Assembly (NCBI GenBank): GCA_026003835.1
Contig: BPHZ01000004.1
Coordinates: 124,001 to 188,000 of the forward strand
DNA: 64,000 nt
Direction of reading: 5' to 3'
Source of the DNA: Herpetosiphonaceae bacterium
GTDB taxonomy: Bacteria; Chloroflexota; Chloroflexia; Chloroflexales; Herpetosiphonaceae
Shown here: positions 17,674 through 27,000 of the stretch, one piece after another
Position numbering within the stretch: position 1 is the stretch's first letter
How the letters are laid out: every line of letters begins with the position of its first letter
The notes under the pieces: model-generated
Seen by the model: the letters and a program-made list of their open reading frames with translations, nothing else
Told to the model about the DNA's origin: nothing
The model's database searches: none
Made by a program: the position numbers and the translations under genes

Positions 17674-18550
17674 CCAGCAGCATGTTCTGCGGGCAACGCA
17701 GACCGTTGTAGTTGACCTCAAGGTGCAGGTGTGGGCCAGTGGAATTGCCGGTGTTGCCGGTATAGCCGATCAGCTGGCCGGTGCTCACGCGGGCACCTGA
17801 TGCGACCGAGCGGCTATTGAGATGGCAGTACTTATAGGATGCGCCGTCGTCAGCGCTGATCAGAATACCGTAGCCACAGCCGCCGCCAACATAGCTTACA
17901 GTACCCGACTTCATTGCATAGGCCGGTGTGCCGGTGTTCGTGGGCAGGTCGATCGCCGGGTAGTCGTGGTGCGGGTCGTCGTATTCGCTGCGCGGCAGTG
18001 TGCTCTTAGGGATGGGCAGCGCATAGCCGCCGCTGGAGCCGTTGCCGCTACCGGTCAGCTCCTGCCAGGTTGTCGCGCCGACGGTGCCCCCACCGCCCAA
18101 GTAGTGCTTGTTCTTGAAGTCCAGCACAGCATTGTAGGTTATGTTGCCGTAAATACCATCGACGGTCAGGTTATAACCGTGCTTGACGAGCTGAACCTGC
18201 AGCGCGCGGACGTGGTTGCCCTGGTAGCCATAATCAACAGTGACGACCAATTTCGACCAGGTGTTGGGGCCAACGATGCCGTCTGCTGTCAATCCCTGTG
18301 ACGATTGGAAGCTCTTGACCGCACTTTCCGTGGCGCTGCCGAAGATGCCATCGGCGGTCAGCGAATAGCCACGATGAATGAGCAGGTACTGGATGGTTTT
18401 GACATTGGGGCCCTGGTCGCCCTTGCGGACGATCGGCCAGCTTGCCAATGCTTTGGCTGGTGCGACATTCCCAAGGCTGATAACAGCGATCAGTGCAACA
18501 AGAGTGATCAGTGAAAGATTGCGACGTACAGCAGTGGAAAGCTGAGACAT
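17609..18550 (-). CDS. secreted M23 endopeptidase with two peptidoglycan-binding repeats
   Basis: A zinc endopeptidase predicted to cut peptidoglycan cross-bridges outside the cell. The 313-aa product has a signal peptide (hydrophobic residues 13-33, cleavage near AKALA). Two PG_binding_1 repeats follow (KGDQGPNVKTIQYLL..., DYGYQGNHVRALQVQL...). The M23 domain from about residue 185 has HHDYPAID, YCHLNS and GPHLHLEV with the zinc His/Asp ligands. AAGGAGAGG precedes the ATG. A near-consensus promoter lies about 110 bases upstream. It was probably once adjacent to the amidase gene on the same strand. Confidence 0.9.
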   Translation of the reverse strand: MSQLSTAVRRNLSLITLVALIAVISLGNVAPAKALASWPIVRKGDQGPNVKTIQYLLIHRGYSLTADGIFGSATESAVKSFQSSQGLTADGIVGPNTWSKLVVTVDYGYQGNHVRALQVQLVKHGYNLTVDGIYGNITYNAVLDFKNKHYLGGGGTVGATTWQELTGSGNGSSGGYALPIPKSTLPRSEYDDPHHDYPAIDLPTNTGTPAYAMKSGTVSYVGGGCGYGILISADDGASYKYCHLNSRSVASGARVSTGQLIGYTGNTGNSTGPHLHLEVNYNGLRCPQNMLLAIYDGTSVPHPSTLPTSGCTY

Positions 18551-18621
18551 GGCCTCTCCTTGTCTAAAACGTTGATTGCCTGGTATGTGACCATGGCCGA
18601 GAGCTGCACAGCTGTATGGGT

Positions 18622-18651
18622 TTGGTACTGGGGTACCAAGAAAGCGCTTTC
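18622..18651 (-). promoter_or_regulatory. operator-like palindrome and hairpin in the M23 leader
   Basis: GAAAGCGCTTTC (18640-18651) is a perfect 12-base palindrome at the predicted transcription start of the M23 gene, similar in form to operators of LacI/GalR-family repressors. Directly downstream, TTGGTAC and GTACCAA (18622-18639) form a 7-base hairpin with a 4-base loop. Either could control transcription or leader folding. Confidence 0.45.
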
Positions 18652-18658
18652 CGAAGCT

Positions 18659-18687
18659 ACTATAACTGATAGTGATCTATTTGTCAA
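18659..18687 (-). promoter_or_regulatory. sigma-70-type promoter of the M23 peptidase gene
   Basis: On the minus strand TTGACA (18687-18682) and TATAGT (18664-18659) are separated by exactly 17 bases. The predicted start is near 18652, leaving a leader of about 100 bases. The same hexamers with the same spacing occur upstream of the ABC exporter at 29110. Confidence 0.75.
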
Positions 18688-18711
18688 TATCTTTTAACAA
18701 GTAGCGACTTT

Positions 18712-19051
18712 CATGTTCTGTTCCTGCATTCTAGGGCTCCATCGTCTGCGTCGACCGCCCATGCCCGGCAACCTGCGGATCTTTCCCGCTCACTCAACTT
18801 ACAGCTCGATAAATCTTGCTTGGAGTGGAGCAGCGCGTCAAAAGCGGTGGAGAGCAACATTCCACTCAGATCTTCCATCACCATCACTTCGAGCCAGCGA
18901 TAAGGCTGCAACGGTAGGAGTTCCGTTCTTTTGATTCGACTATCTCATGGTTCGGCGGCTGGATGTGGAGAAATACGGTGGAATAGAGCAGTTTGTGATC
19001 ATCGACGGCGATCGTTGGCGCGGGGACACTCTTTGAGCGTACGTTCTACCC
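18712..19051. other. gene-poor region, possible degraded coding remnant
   Basis: No gene can be supported in these 340 bases. A short plus-strand frame at 18947-19036 encodes 29 residues (MVRRLDVEKYGGIEQF then VIIDGDRW). It has some likeness to the core of Uma2-type nuclease-fold proteins, but it is too short and has no ribosome binding site. A minus-strand 66-codon frame at 18711-18911 resembles nothing I know. The region may be decayed. Confidence 0.35.
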
Positions 19052-21664
19052 TCAATCACCAAAACCAGACGGCTCAGGCTGCCGTCCTGCTTCCAGTATT
19101 GGCACTGCGCCGGCAATCAGCACGTAGGGCGCCCAGAAGTCGGCGGCAGCATATGGATGTTCTCCCTCGGGACATGCGCCGGCCCCCCCCCAATGCTCCA
19201 ACTGCCGCCGCACTGTATCGGCAGTTAGCTCTCGCAGCCACTGCTGCGCCTCGCGGAGGGCTACGGCTGGGTCGGTTTGCTCGTCTGCGGCGAGCAGCGT
19301 TGTATAGAAGCGGACCATAAGCAGCCGGGCCGAGAGATCCTCAACCGGCCAGAGTGTCACCAGTACGGCTCGCGCCCCTGCGCTAAGAAAGGCGCGTACA
19401 AGACCCATCGGCTCGTCGCCTTGCAAGACCTTACTCACTCCGCTGCGGCAGGCGCTGAGCGTCACAAGATCGGCACGCAGTCTAAGCCTGGCAAGCACCT
19501 CGGCGGCGCTGAGTCGCTCGCCAGGGCCGATCTCCAGCCAGGAGGCGAGCGGGTCATCAGGGATAAACTCGCCATGGCAGGCGAGGTGCAGCCAGCGATA
19601 ACGATTTGAGTGGCGTATCAATCGCCGCACGATTCCGGTGCTTCCCCGCCAGGCGACACCGCCGCAAAGTCGGGCGATCTCTTCGGCCTCGGCCGCAGTA
19701 TGGCGCAGATCGCTGCCTTCAGTGCCATCGTAGCCCAGGGCCAGACAGGGATCGCGGGCAGGAAGGTCATTTACCGGCCGCGCGGTCAGCAGGACAGTAG
19801 CACTGGGCGCGTAGGCGAGGCATGGAAGCTGCTCGATCAACGGCCTGCCGGCGGGGTCGAGTAATGCGGCGAATGGAATCTGGTGAAGCGGGCCATGAGG
19901 TATGACGACTACACGCGTGATGCCGGCAGGCCAGTCGCCGAGAGGCGTTATGAGCGCATCGTAACAGCGACGTAGCACCGCCGGACGGAGAAAGCGGCGC
20001 CCGTCGGAGAGGAAGGATGATGTGGTCTGAAGTGTAGCTGGATCGATAGGGCAGATAAAGGGACGGATCTCGGCGCTACTGACCGCGAACAGCACCAGGC
20101 GTCGCGGAAGGTCAAGGCATGCGCGTACACTCGTCGCCTCCGGCGGCATCGCATTCAGCAGAGCCGTCTCCAGACCGCCCAGCCCGGTCGTAAAGTAGCA
20201 CAAAAGCAGCGTCCCGGCCGGCAGCGCCGCCATAACCTCTTGGGCAGTCAGCGGCACCGCCCGCTCGTGGGAAAGGGCCTCATCGTGGCGTGCCAGGGCG
20301 TCGGCAAAGGCGCGAGCGCGTGCCTGCTCCGCATATCCAAAGGCCGACTCAGCAGCGCCGCGCTCCAGCGAGAGCAGCAGCGCCGCCTCGTAAATATTCT
20401 GCCAGCGGCCCAGCAGACCCACCAGCAAGCCCTGGTCATGCAATGGCTTGCGAGCGGCTTCGATGGCAGCGACGGCGGCGCTGTAGCTCGCGTGCGCCTG
20501 ATCCAATCTGTTCAGCTGCCAGGACGCGTGGGCGATACGCGCATGGATAAGGGCCAGGATTTCGCGGCGATCGAGCGCCAGCGCAAGCTCAAGCGCCGCA
20601 TCATAATGTTCCAGCGCCGTCTGATGATCGCCACGAGCCTGGCTGGCAAGCCCCAAGTTAACCAGCACATCGACAGCATAGGTGCGGGTGGACATCTGGT
20701 GGAGCGCCTGCTCGAAGCGCGCGGTGGCCGCGGCAATATTGCCGCGCAGCAGCTCGACCTCGCCAATGTTATTGTTGGCGCGACCGAGAAAGTCGCCGGC
20801 CTCCTCACGCTCGAAGATCTCCGCCGCCTGCTCCAGGAGGGACAGCGCCTCATCCCAGCGTCCCTGGTCGCGGTAGAGCAGGCCCAGCTCGTTACAGGCC
20901 GTACCCTGAAAGTAGCTGGCCTCTGCCTCTGCAAAGAGGCGGGCGCTTTCGCGGAAGGCCGTCTCCGCCCTGGCATAATCTCGCAGCTCATAGTACAGAA
21001 TACCCATATTTTTGAGGGCTGATCCCTGGCGAACCTTATCGCCCAGCCGTGCCCAAATCGCGTAGCTCTCCTCGTAGCCGGTAAGAGCATGCTGGTAATC
21101 GCCCTGGAGCCGGGCAAAGATCGCGTCTGAGTTGAGCGTGCGCGCTCGAATAGCATCGTCAAGATCCGGCTCAGCCAGCAGGCGATCGAATTCGGCTCGT
21201 GCCGCCGCAAAGCGATCTTGTAACCCCTGGCCCAGGCCCCGATAGTACTGCAACAGATGACGGTGGCGCGGCTGCGTCAGCAGAGCAAAGGGCGCGGCGC
21301 TGACTGCTTGCGCCAGCGCCGCCGGCTCCTGCCGGATCAAGATCTCACACAGGTGCTCAAGGTGATGCATATAGGCACGTTCCACACCATCATGCCCGGC
21401 GGCGAGGAGCGAGGCGTAATACAGCGCAGCCCGGCGGTGCAGCTGACGTTTACGAGCCGGCGCCATCGCGAGCAGTGCCTCGGTCTGCGGACCTTGATCA
21501 ACGCGATAGTTTCCACCCTCTTCCAGGATAAGCCCCGCTGTGATCAGTTGTCCTGGGATGTTTTCATCGGGTTCGTCGAGCAGCGCCATCAGCGCAGCCG
21601 TATCAAAGGTTTCGAGGATCGCCGCGGCATCGAAGGCAGCGCGCAGGCTCGGGGGGCAACACAT
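19052..21664 (-). CDS. TPR-CHAT protein, probably N-terminally truncated
   Basis: CHAT domains are caspase-like cysteine protease folds, often coupled to TPR sensors. Residues ~1-60 look like a winged-helix domain of the kind that follows a STAND NTPase (PPSLRAAFDAAAILETFD). TPR repeats cover ~130-460 (ALKNMGILYYELRDYARAETAF, ACNELGLLYRDQGRWDEAL). The CHAT domain is ~560-860 with the dyad His697 (HLACHGEF) and Cys739 (LSACRSG). The only possible start, ATG at 21664, has no ribosome binding site, and no NTPase lies upstream, so a 5' part may be lost. It is divergent from the secreted HExxH gene. Target unknown. Confidence 0.82.
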   Translation of the reverse strand: MCCPPSLRAAFDAAAILETFDTAALMALLDEPDENIPGQLITAGLILEEGGNYRVDQGPQTEALLAMAPARKRQLHRRAALYYASLLAAGHDGVERAYMHHLEHLCEILIRQEPAALAQAVSAAPFALLTQPRHRHLLQYYRGLGQGLQDRFAAARAEFDRLLAEPDLDDAIRARTLNSDAIFARLQGDYQHALTGYEESYAIWARLGDKVRQGSALKNMGILYYELRDYARAETAFRESARLFAEAEASYFQGTACNELGLLYRDQGRWDEALSLLEQAAEIFEREEAGDFLGRANNNIGEVELLRGNIAAATARFEQALHQMSTRTYAVDVLVNLGLASQARGDHQTALEHYDAALELALALDRREILALIHARIAHASWQLNRLDQAHASYSAAVAAIEAARKPLHDQGLLVGLLGRWQNIYEAALLLSLERGAAESAFGYAEQARARAFADALARHDEALSHERAVPLTAQEVMAALPAGTLLLCYFTTGLGGLETALLNAMPPEATSVRACLDLPRRLVLFAVSSAEIRPFICPIDPATLQTTSSFLSDGRRFLRPAVLRRCYDALITPLGDWPAGITRVVVIPHGPLHQIPFAALLDPAGRPLIEQLPCLAYAPSATVLLTARPVNDLPARDPCLALGYDGTEGSDLRHTAAEAEEIARLCGGVAWRGSTGIVRRLIRHSNRYRWLHLACHGEFIPDDPLASWLEIGPGERLSAAEVLARLRLRADLVTLSACRSGVSKVLQGDEPMGLVRAFLSAGARAVLVTLWPVEDLSARLLMVRFYTTLLAADEQTDPAVALREAQQWLRELTADTVRRQLEHWGGAGACPEGEHPYAAADFWAPYVLIAGAVPILEAGRQPEPSGFGD

Positions 21665-21757
21665 TGAGCGGTTGATCCGATTGACGGTTGGGCATAGTGG
21701 TACTACTCTTCAGTATAGAAAGGCCCCAAGTGGAGCGCTCGTCATGATGATAGAGCG

Positions 21758-21771
21758 TTCTGTGTACAGAA
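21758..21771. promoter_or_regulatory. palindrome in divergent intergenic region
   Basis: TTCTGT-GT-ACAGAA is a 14-base near-perfect palindrome in the 133-base region between the divergent TPR-CHAT and HExxH genes, 27 bases before the latter's ATG. It has the shape of an operator. No clear -35/-10 pair was found nearby. Confidence 0.35.
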
Positions 21772-21797
21772 AGCACACGCAACGAAGGAGAACAAGC

Positions 21798-23819
21798 ATG
21801 GGTCAACGCTTGCGACGTTTGCTGCTGTTGCTGGCGCTTCTGCTCTGCGCCGGCGCCGTGCCGGCCAGTATGAACGGGGCCGCAGCGCCGCACAAGATCG
21901 CCCAGGTCTTCGATCTGACAATATCGCTGGAATGGCAGCCAGGTAGCGAGGATCGATTACCTGATGATCTGGCGTTGGCTGGCTGCCCGGCGACAACGGC
22001 CAAAGAGCTGTTTGTTGATGATCTAGCCGCTAGTGTGTACGAAAGCGCAGCCTACCTCTACTATTTTAGTGAGGGCCAGATGGCCTTGAGAAACGTGGCA
22101 ATTTACACCGGCGGCGAGAACTGGGACACCGCCGATATCCGCATCCTGGCCAGCAATTCATACAGGCCAACGGCCTTCGTCGGCGGAATTGTCGATACAC
22201 CGACACTCTACTTCAGCTTGACCACCAGCGTGACGCCCACAGTCTTTGCGCCGGCAGCCATTCTGCTGGGCCGGCTGTGGAGTGGGCGTGGCGCGCTGTG
22301 TGGGCCATGGTCGGCCCCGGCGGGCTGGAGAACGATCGGCCACGAGTGGGGCCACTATGCGCTCTATCTCTACGATGAATATTTTGATATCGAGATGGGC
22401 GCCGAGCAGTATTGTACCACGACGGGGCTGGATCTGTCGGCGTCCTCCCCTGTCCTGAACAGCCTGGTTGATTCGCTGATGGCTTACCACTACACCGCCG
22501 ATAAGCTCTGGCTGACGGGCGATGCGCCACCGCGCAGTACGCGCCCGGCATGGTCGTGCGCTAACACCCCACAGCTGCATGTCCACGGCGCCACCGATTG
22601 GGAGACCATCGCCCGCTTCTACCCGGTAAGCCTCCCCGCAGCGCTGCGCTCTGATCTGGTGTTCGCCGGCAGCCCGGCAGAGGCCCTGCTCAACATCAGC
22701 GTCGCAGCGCCGGCGACGCCGCGGGAGGATACTTCGGCAGAAGTCAGACTGGAGCGGCTGCCAATCCGCGAGCGGGGTGCGCAGGCCTACCTATTCCGAC
22801 CGGGGGCGGACGGCGCGCCGCTGCGTATTATCGGACAGGGCCAGCTTGTGGCGGGTGGTGCGGCCCTCCCGTTCTGGGGTGTGTTTGAGGAGAACAAGGA
22901 TCGGGCCGCAGTGTTTATGCAGGATTTCGACGGTGGCAAGCGCTATGCGTTTCCTGCCAACCTCGACGCGGCACCCCCGCTTGATGTGACAGCGGCCAAT
23001 ACGATCAGCCTGGCAGCGACAATCTGGCAGCCGGCGTTGAGCATCACACCTGTCGTTTTCGAGACGGAGAGCGGTATCTCAGAAATCGGCGGCCTGCGGG
23101 TCGACCTCAAAGATTGCGCCTCCACCACTAAGAGCGTCAAACTAAGCTACTGTCCCGCCGGCAGCGATTGCTCCGAGCCGGTCCTGGTAAGCGGCGATAA
23201 CTCATTCACTCATACCTTCTGGTTTCCTCTCGACGGTAAGGATGAGCCTCCGGCGCTTCACGGCTATATCTATGCGCGTAGCCTCGACACCTCTGAAGAG
23301 TTGATCTCCTGGTATCAGATCGGCGGTGGCGTTGGCCCTGCTCATACCGATACTCATGCCCCGCTTGTCGATGGCCTGGTCCAGGTTGATCTGGCGCCTT
23401 CCCAGGCTGGGGCCGGCGCCGACTCGCGGCTGCTTTTCAGCCCGGCTCAGGTGTGCAGCGCGCCCGCCTCGCTGCCACCAGATGTGCTCGGCATCGCCGG
23501 CACTCCGTTCAATATCCAGCCGGTCATCGCCAATTTCAATGGGGGCCAGGGCTGGGGCAGCAACCCGGCAGACCCGCCGCTGCGTGTACGCCTCGGCTAT
23601 AGCGAGGATCTCCTGGATCGGTTGGGGATCGGCGAGGAGCAGCTGGTGATACTGGGCTTCGACGATGGCCAGGGCGTTTGGCAGATCCTGCCGGAGGCGG
23701 GCAGAAGCACTGTGCTGGATTGGATCGCCGCAGATCCGCAGCGTTTCAACGGCGAAGGCGCGATCTATGCGCTTGGCTATGCGCGGGCACGTGTAGCGCT
23801 GCCACTGATCATGCGTTAG
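21798..23819 (+). CDS. secreted putative zinc metalloprotease
   Basis: The 673-aa product has a signal peptide (MGQRLRRLLLLLALLLCAGA). HEWGHYALYLYDEY at residues 182-195 gives an HExxH motif followed by Asp-Glu, similar in form to the zincin domain of CLCA-type proteins. This supports peptidase activity but does not prove it. The region after ~370 looks like beta-rich extracellular domains of unknown type. The protein ends RVALPLIMR, a tail like the YLPLI-type ends I associate with Chloroflexota secreted proteins. AAGGAG precedes the ATG at 21798. It stands between the CHAT gene and the biosynthetic cluster; substrate unknown. Confidence 0.72.
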   Translation: MGQRLRRLLLLLALLLCAGAVPASMNGAAAPHKIAQVFDLTISLEWQPGSEDRLPDDLALAGCPATTAKELFVDDLAASVYESAAYLYYFSEGQMALRNVAIYTGGENWDTADIRILASNSYRPTAFVGGIVDTPTLYFSLTTSVTPTVFAPAAILLGRLWSGRGALCGPWSAPAGWRTIGHEWGHYALYLYDEYFDIEMGAEQYCTTTGLDLSASSPVLNSLVDSLMAYHYTADKLWLTGDAPPRSTRPAWSCANTPQLHVHGATDWETIARFYPVSLPAALRSDLVFAGSPAEALLNISVAAPATPREDTSAEVRLERLPIRERGAQAYLFRPGADGAPLRIIGQGQLVAGGAALPFWGVFEENKDRAAVFMQDFDGGKRYAFPANLDAAPPLDVTAANTISLAATIWQPALSITPVVFETESGISEIGGLRVDLKDCASTTKSVKLSYCPAGSDCSEPVLVSGDNSFTHTFWFPLDGKDEPPALHGYIYARSLDTSEELISWYQIGGGVGPAHTDTHAPLVDGLVQVDLAPSQAGAGADSRLLFSPAQVCSAPASLPPDVLGIAGTPFNIQPVIANFNGGQGWGSNPADPPLRVRLGYSEDLLDRLGIGEEQLVILGFDDGQGVWQILPEAGRSTVLDWIAADPQRFNGEGAIYALGYARARVALPLIMR

Positions 23820-23925
23820 AGCTCCATCCATACCCAAACGTACGGCGCGGTAACTCCAGGTTTCAGCCGTGGTAGTGGACTCAACAGTAGTCCTTGGACG
23901 AGGGATCCATGCAGAGATGAAGAAG

Positions 23926-24033
23926 TTGCAGTTTTCATGAAAACTGTTAATATAATAATATTATCCCAAGGGTAGAAAACATCCAACGACTCTGACCATC
24001 AGAGAGTCTTATGCGAAGGAGAGCGCTCGCCGG
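23926..24033 (+). promoter_or_regulatory. candidate promoter/operator of the biosynthetic cluster
   Basis: TATAAT (23951-23956) is a perfect -10 hexamer in an AT-rich patch. TTGCAG at 23926-23931 is a weak -35 at 19-base spacing. CAGTTTTCATGAAAACTG (23929-23946) is a perfect 18-base palindrome between and overlapping them, which suggests a repressor or activator site. The leader contains a small frame (24011-24037, MRRRALAG) whose stop overlaps the PKS start as ATGA, possibly for coupling. GAAGGAG lies at 24015-24021. Confidence 0.55.
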
Positions 24034-27000
24034 ATGACGAACTTGCCAACCTTCCCTTCGGCTGAGTCTGGCTCGTCTCTTATAACACGTGTTACCCAGC
24101 ACCTGCAGGCATTCGTCGCCAACGAGTTTGGGCTTGCCGCCGACGATGTGGATATTCACCAGCCCTTCGCCTCCCTTGGCCTCAGCTCAATCGGGGTCAT
24201 AAGCATGATCCGTGACCTCGAAGAAAGGCTTGGCATCAGCTTATCGCCCAGCCTGGCCTGGGACTATCCCACCATCGAGGCGCTTGCTCATTACGTCGTC
24301 GGTCTTGTTACGCCAGGCGAGACGCAATCCCTGGCGCCTCCAGATCCCGTACCTGCCCAGCCGGGTGGGCAACCTGTCCCCTCCGCTCCAACGCAGGAGC
24401 CAATTGCTGTTATTGGGATGGCCTGCCGCTTCCCCGGCGCCAGGAACCTCAAGGAGTTCTGGAAGCTGTTGTGTAACGGAGGCGATGCGATCCGGGAGAT
24501 CCCCGCCGAGCGCTGGGATGCCGACGCCTTCTATGACCCAACGCCAGGCACTCCCGGCAAAATGGTCACTCGCTGGGGCGGCTTCCTGGAGGACATTGAG
24601 TGCTTCGACGCGGCCTTTTTCAATATCTCGCCGCGGGAGGCCGTGCATATGGACCCGCGCCAGCGGCTGCTGTTGGAGGTCGCCTGGGAGGCGCTTGAGG
24701 ACGCCGGCATCCCACCGGATAGCCTGGCGGGGTCGCAGACCGGCGTATTTATCGCAACGCTGAAAGACGAGTATGGCGAGAGCATCTTTGCCCACCCGGA
24801 GGAGGTCGATGCCTATACCGGCACAGGCAGCGCCGACACCATCCTCGCCAACCGACTGTCATACTTCTTTGATCTCCACGGCCCCAGCCTGACGATCGAC
24901 ACAGCCTGCTCGGGATCGTTGGTGGCGGTCCACCTCGCCTGCCAGAGCTTACGCAGCGGCGAGAGCAGCATGGCCCTGGTTGGGGGAGCCAATCTCATCC
25001 TCAAGCCGGACGCCAATCTCTTCTTCTCCCGCGCTGGTGCGCTTGCCCCAGATGGGCGCTGTAAAACCTTCGATGCCCGCGCTGATGGCATTGTGCGCAG
25101 CGATGGCGTTGGCCTGGTTGTGCTCAAGCGCCTTTCCGACGCCCTCGCCGATCAGGATCATATCTACGCACTCATTCTCGGCAGCGCCGTGAACCAGGAT
25201 GGCCGTACCAACGGCCTGATGGCGCCCAGCGGTAAGGCTCAGGAGCGGGTGCTGCGCCAGGCCTACCGCAATGCCGGAATCTCGCCGGGCCAGGTCCAAT
25301 ATATCGAGGCCCATGGCACCGGAACCCGCCTCGGCGACCCAATTGAGGTCCAGAGCCTGGGGGCGGTGTTGAGCAGCGATCGGCCGGCGGTGCGGCGCTG
25401 TATGCTAGGATCGGTCAAGACCAATCTTGGGCATATGGAGGCGGCGGCAGGTATCGCCGGGCTGATCAAAGTAGCGCTATCGATTCACCATCGCCTTCTG
25501 CCGCCCAGCCTCCACTTTCAGACCCCGAATCCCCTGATTCCATTCGATTCTCTGCCCTTTAGCGTTCAGCGGCAGCTCGGCCCATGGCCGCAAGAGGACC
25601 AGCCGCTGATCGCCGGGGTAAGCAGCTTTGGGTTCGGCGGCACTAATGCCCATGTCGTCCTGCGGGAGCCCCCCGCAGAAGCTGCGGGAGCTGCCGGCTC
25701 TGAGCATGAAGATGTGGAGAGCGCCTACCTTCTGCCGCTATCAGCCCGCACCCCGGCGGCGCTGCGCAGTCTGGTCCAGGCCTATCATGAATTCGCCGTT
25801 CAAGAGACGAGCGCCAGCATTGCTGATATCTGCTCGACAGCCAGTGTCCGGCGGACCCATTTCGACCAGCGCCTGGCGCTGATCGTGCGAGGCCGGGACG
25901 ACCTGGAGCAGCAGCTTGCCGCGTTCCTCCGCGCCGAAGCCGGCCCGTCTCTGGCTGCCGGTCATAAAGCGCCAAACCGCGAGCGACGGCTTGTCTGGAT
26001 CTGCTCCGGCGAGGGGCCTCAGTGGGCGGGCATAGGGCGTGAGCTGATCGAGCGCGAGCCTGTCTTTCGCTCCAGCATCGAGGCTTGCGACCGCCTCCTG
26101 CGGCAGCATGCCGGATGGTCCTTAGTGCAGGAGATCCTGGCTGATGAGCAGCACTCGCGCCTGCACGAACCAGAGCCCGGGTATCCGGCGCTGGTTGCGC
26201 TGCAAATAGCGTTGGCAGCCCTCTGGCGCTCCTGGGATATCGTCCCCGCGCTTGTCGTCGGGCAAGGGCTGGGCGAAGTAGCAGCGGCCCATATCGCCGG
26301 AGCGCTCAGCCTGCCTGATGCGATGAGCGTAGCCTTCCAGCGCGGCCGCCTGGCACAGCGGCTGTCAGGCAAGGGCGGCATGGCTGTCGTCGGGCTGCCC
26401 TTCGATCAGGCATCGCTTGCCATTACGGTCTTTGATACCGTTATGGCGGTCGCCGGAAGCATCAGCAGCAGCGCCAGCATCCTCTCCGGCGATCAGGCGG
26501 CGCTTGAGCGGCTGCTTAAATCCCTTGAGCGCCGAGGAGTTCCCTGCCGGATGCTGCCGGGCGAGATGACCCCTCCGCATACGCCCTATGTAGATGTTCT
26601 CCAGGATGAACTCCGGGAGGTGCTTGCCGGGCTTCATCCACAGCAGACGGTGATCCCGCTGATCTCGGCCGTGGCGGGAACGACGGTCGACGGCCTTAAG
26701 CTGGGGGCGGAGCACTGGGCACGTAGCTGGCGCGAGCCATTCCGACTGGATCTGATCGTCGCCAAATTACTTCAGGAGGGCTACGACTCATTCCTTGAGA
26801 TCAGCCCTCAGCCACTCGTGCTCCATGAGCTGGCCGCTGAACTGGAGCGATCGGAGCGCCAGGGCCTGGTCCTGGCCTCCCTCAAGCCGGGCCAGCCGGA
26901 GCGCGTCAGCCTGCTGGAGGCGCTGGCGGCATTGTATGCCGCAGGATACGATCCCAATTGGCGCAAGCTCTATGCCGGAGTCGGACGCCTGGTCTCGCTG

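Noticed and set aside
21540..21797. N-terminal extension of the HExxH protein from 21540
   Set aside because: It overlaps the divergent CHAT gene and its promoter region; the signal peptide and ribosome binding site fit the ATG at 21798.
24907..24912. Decarboxylating loading KS (KSQ) in the first PKS
   Set aside because: The active site reads DTACSGS with Cys, not Gln, so it is not a KSQ-type loading domain.
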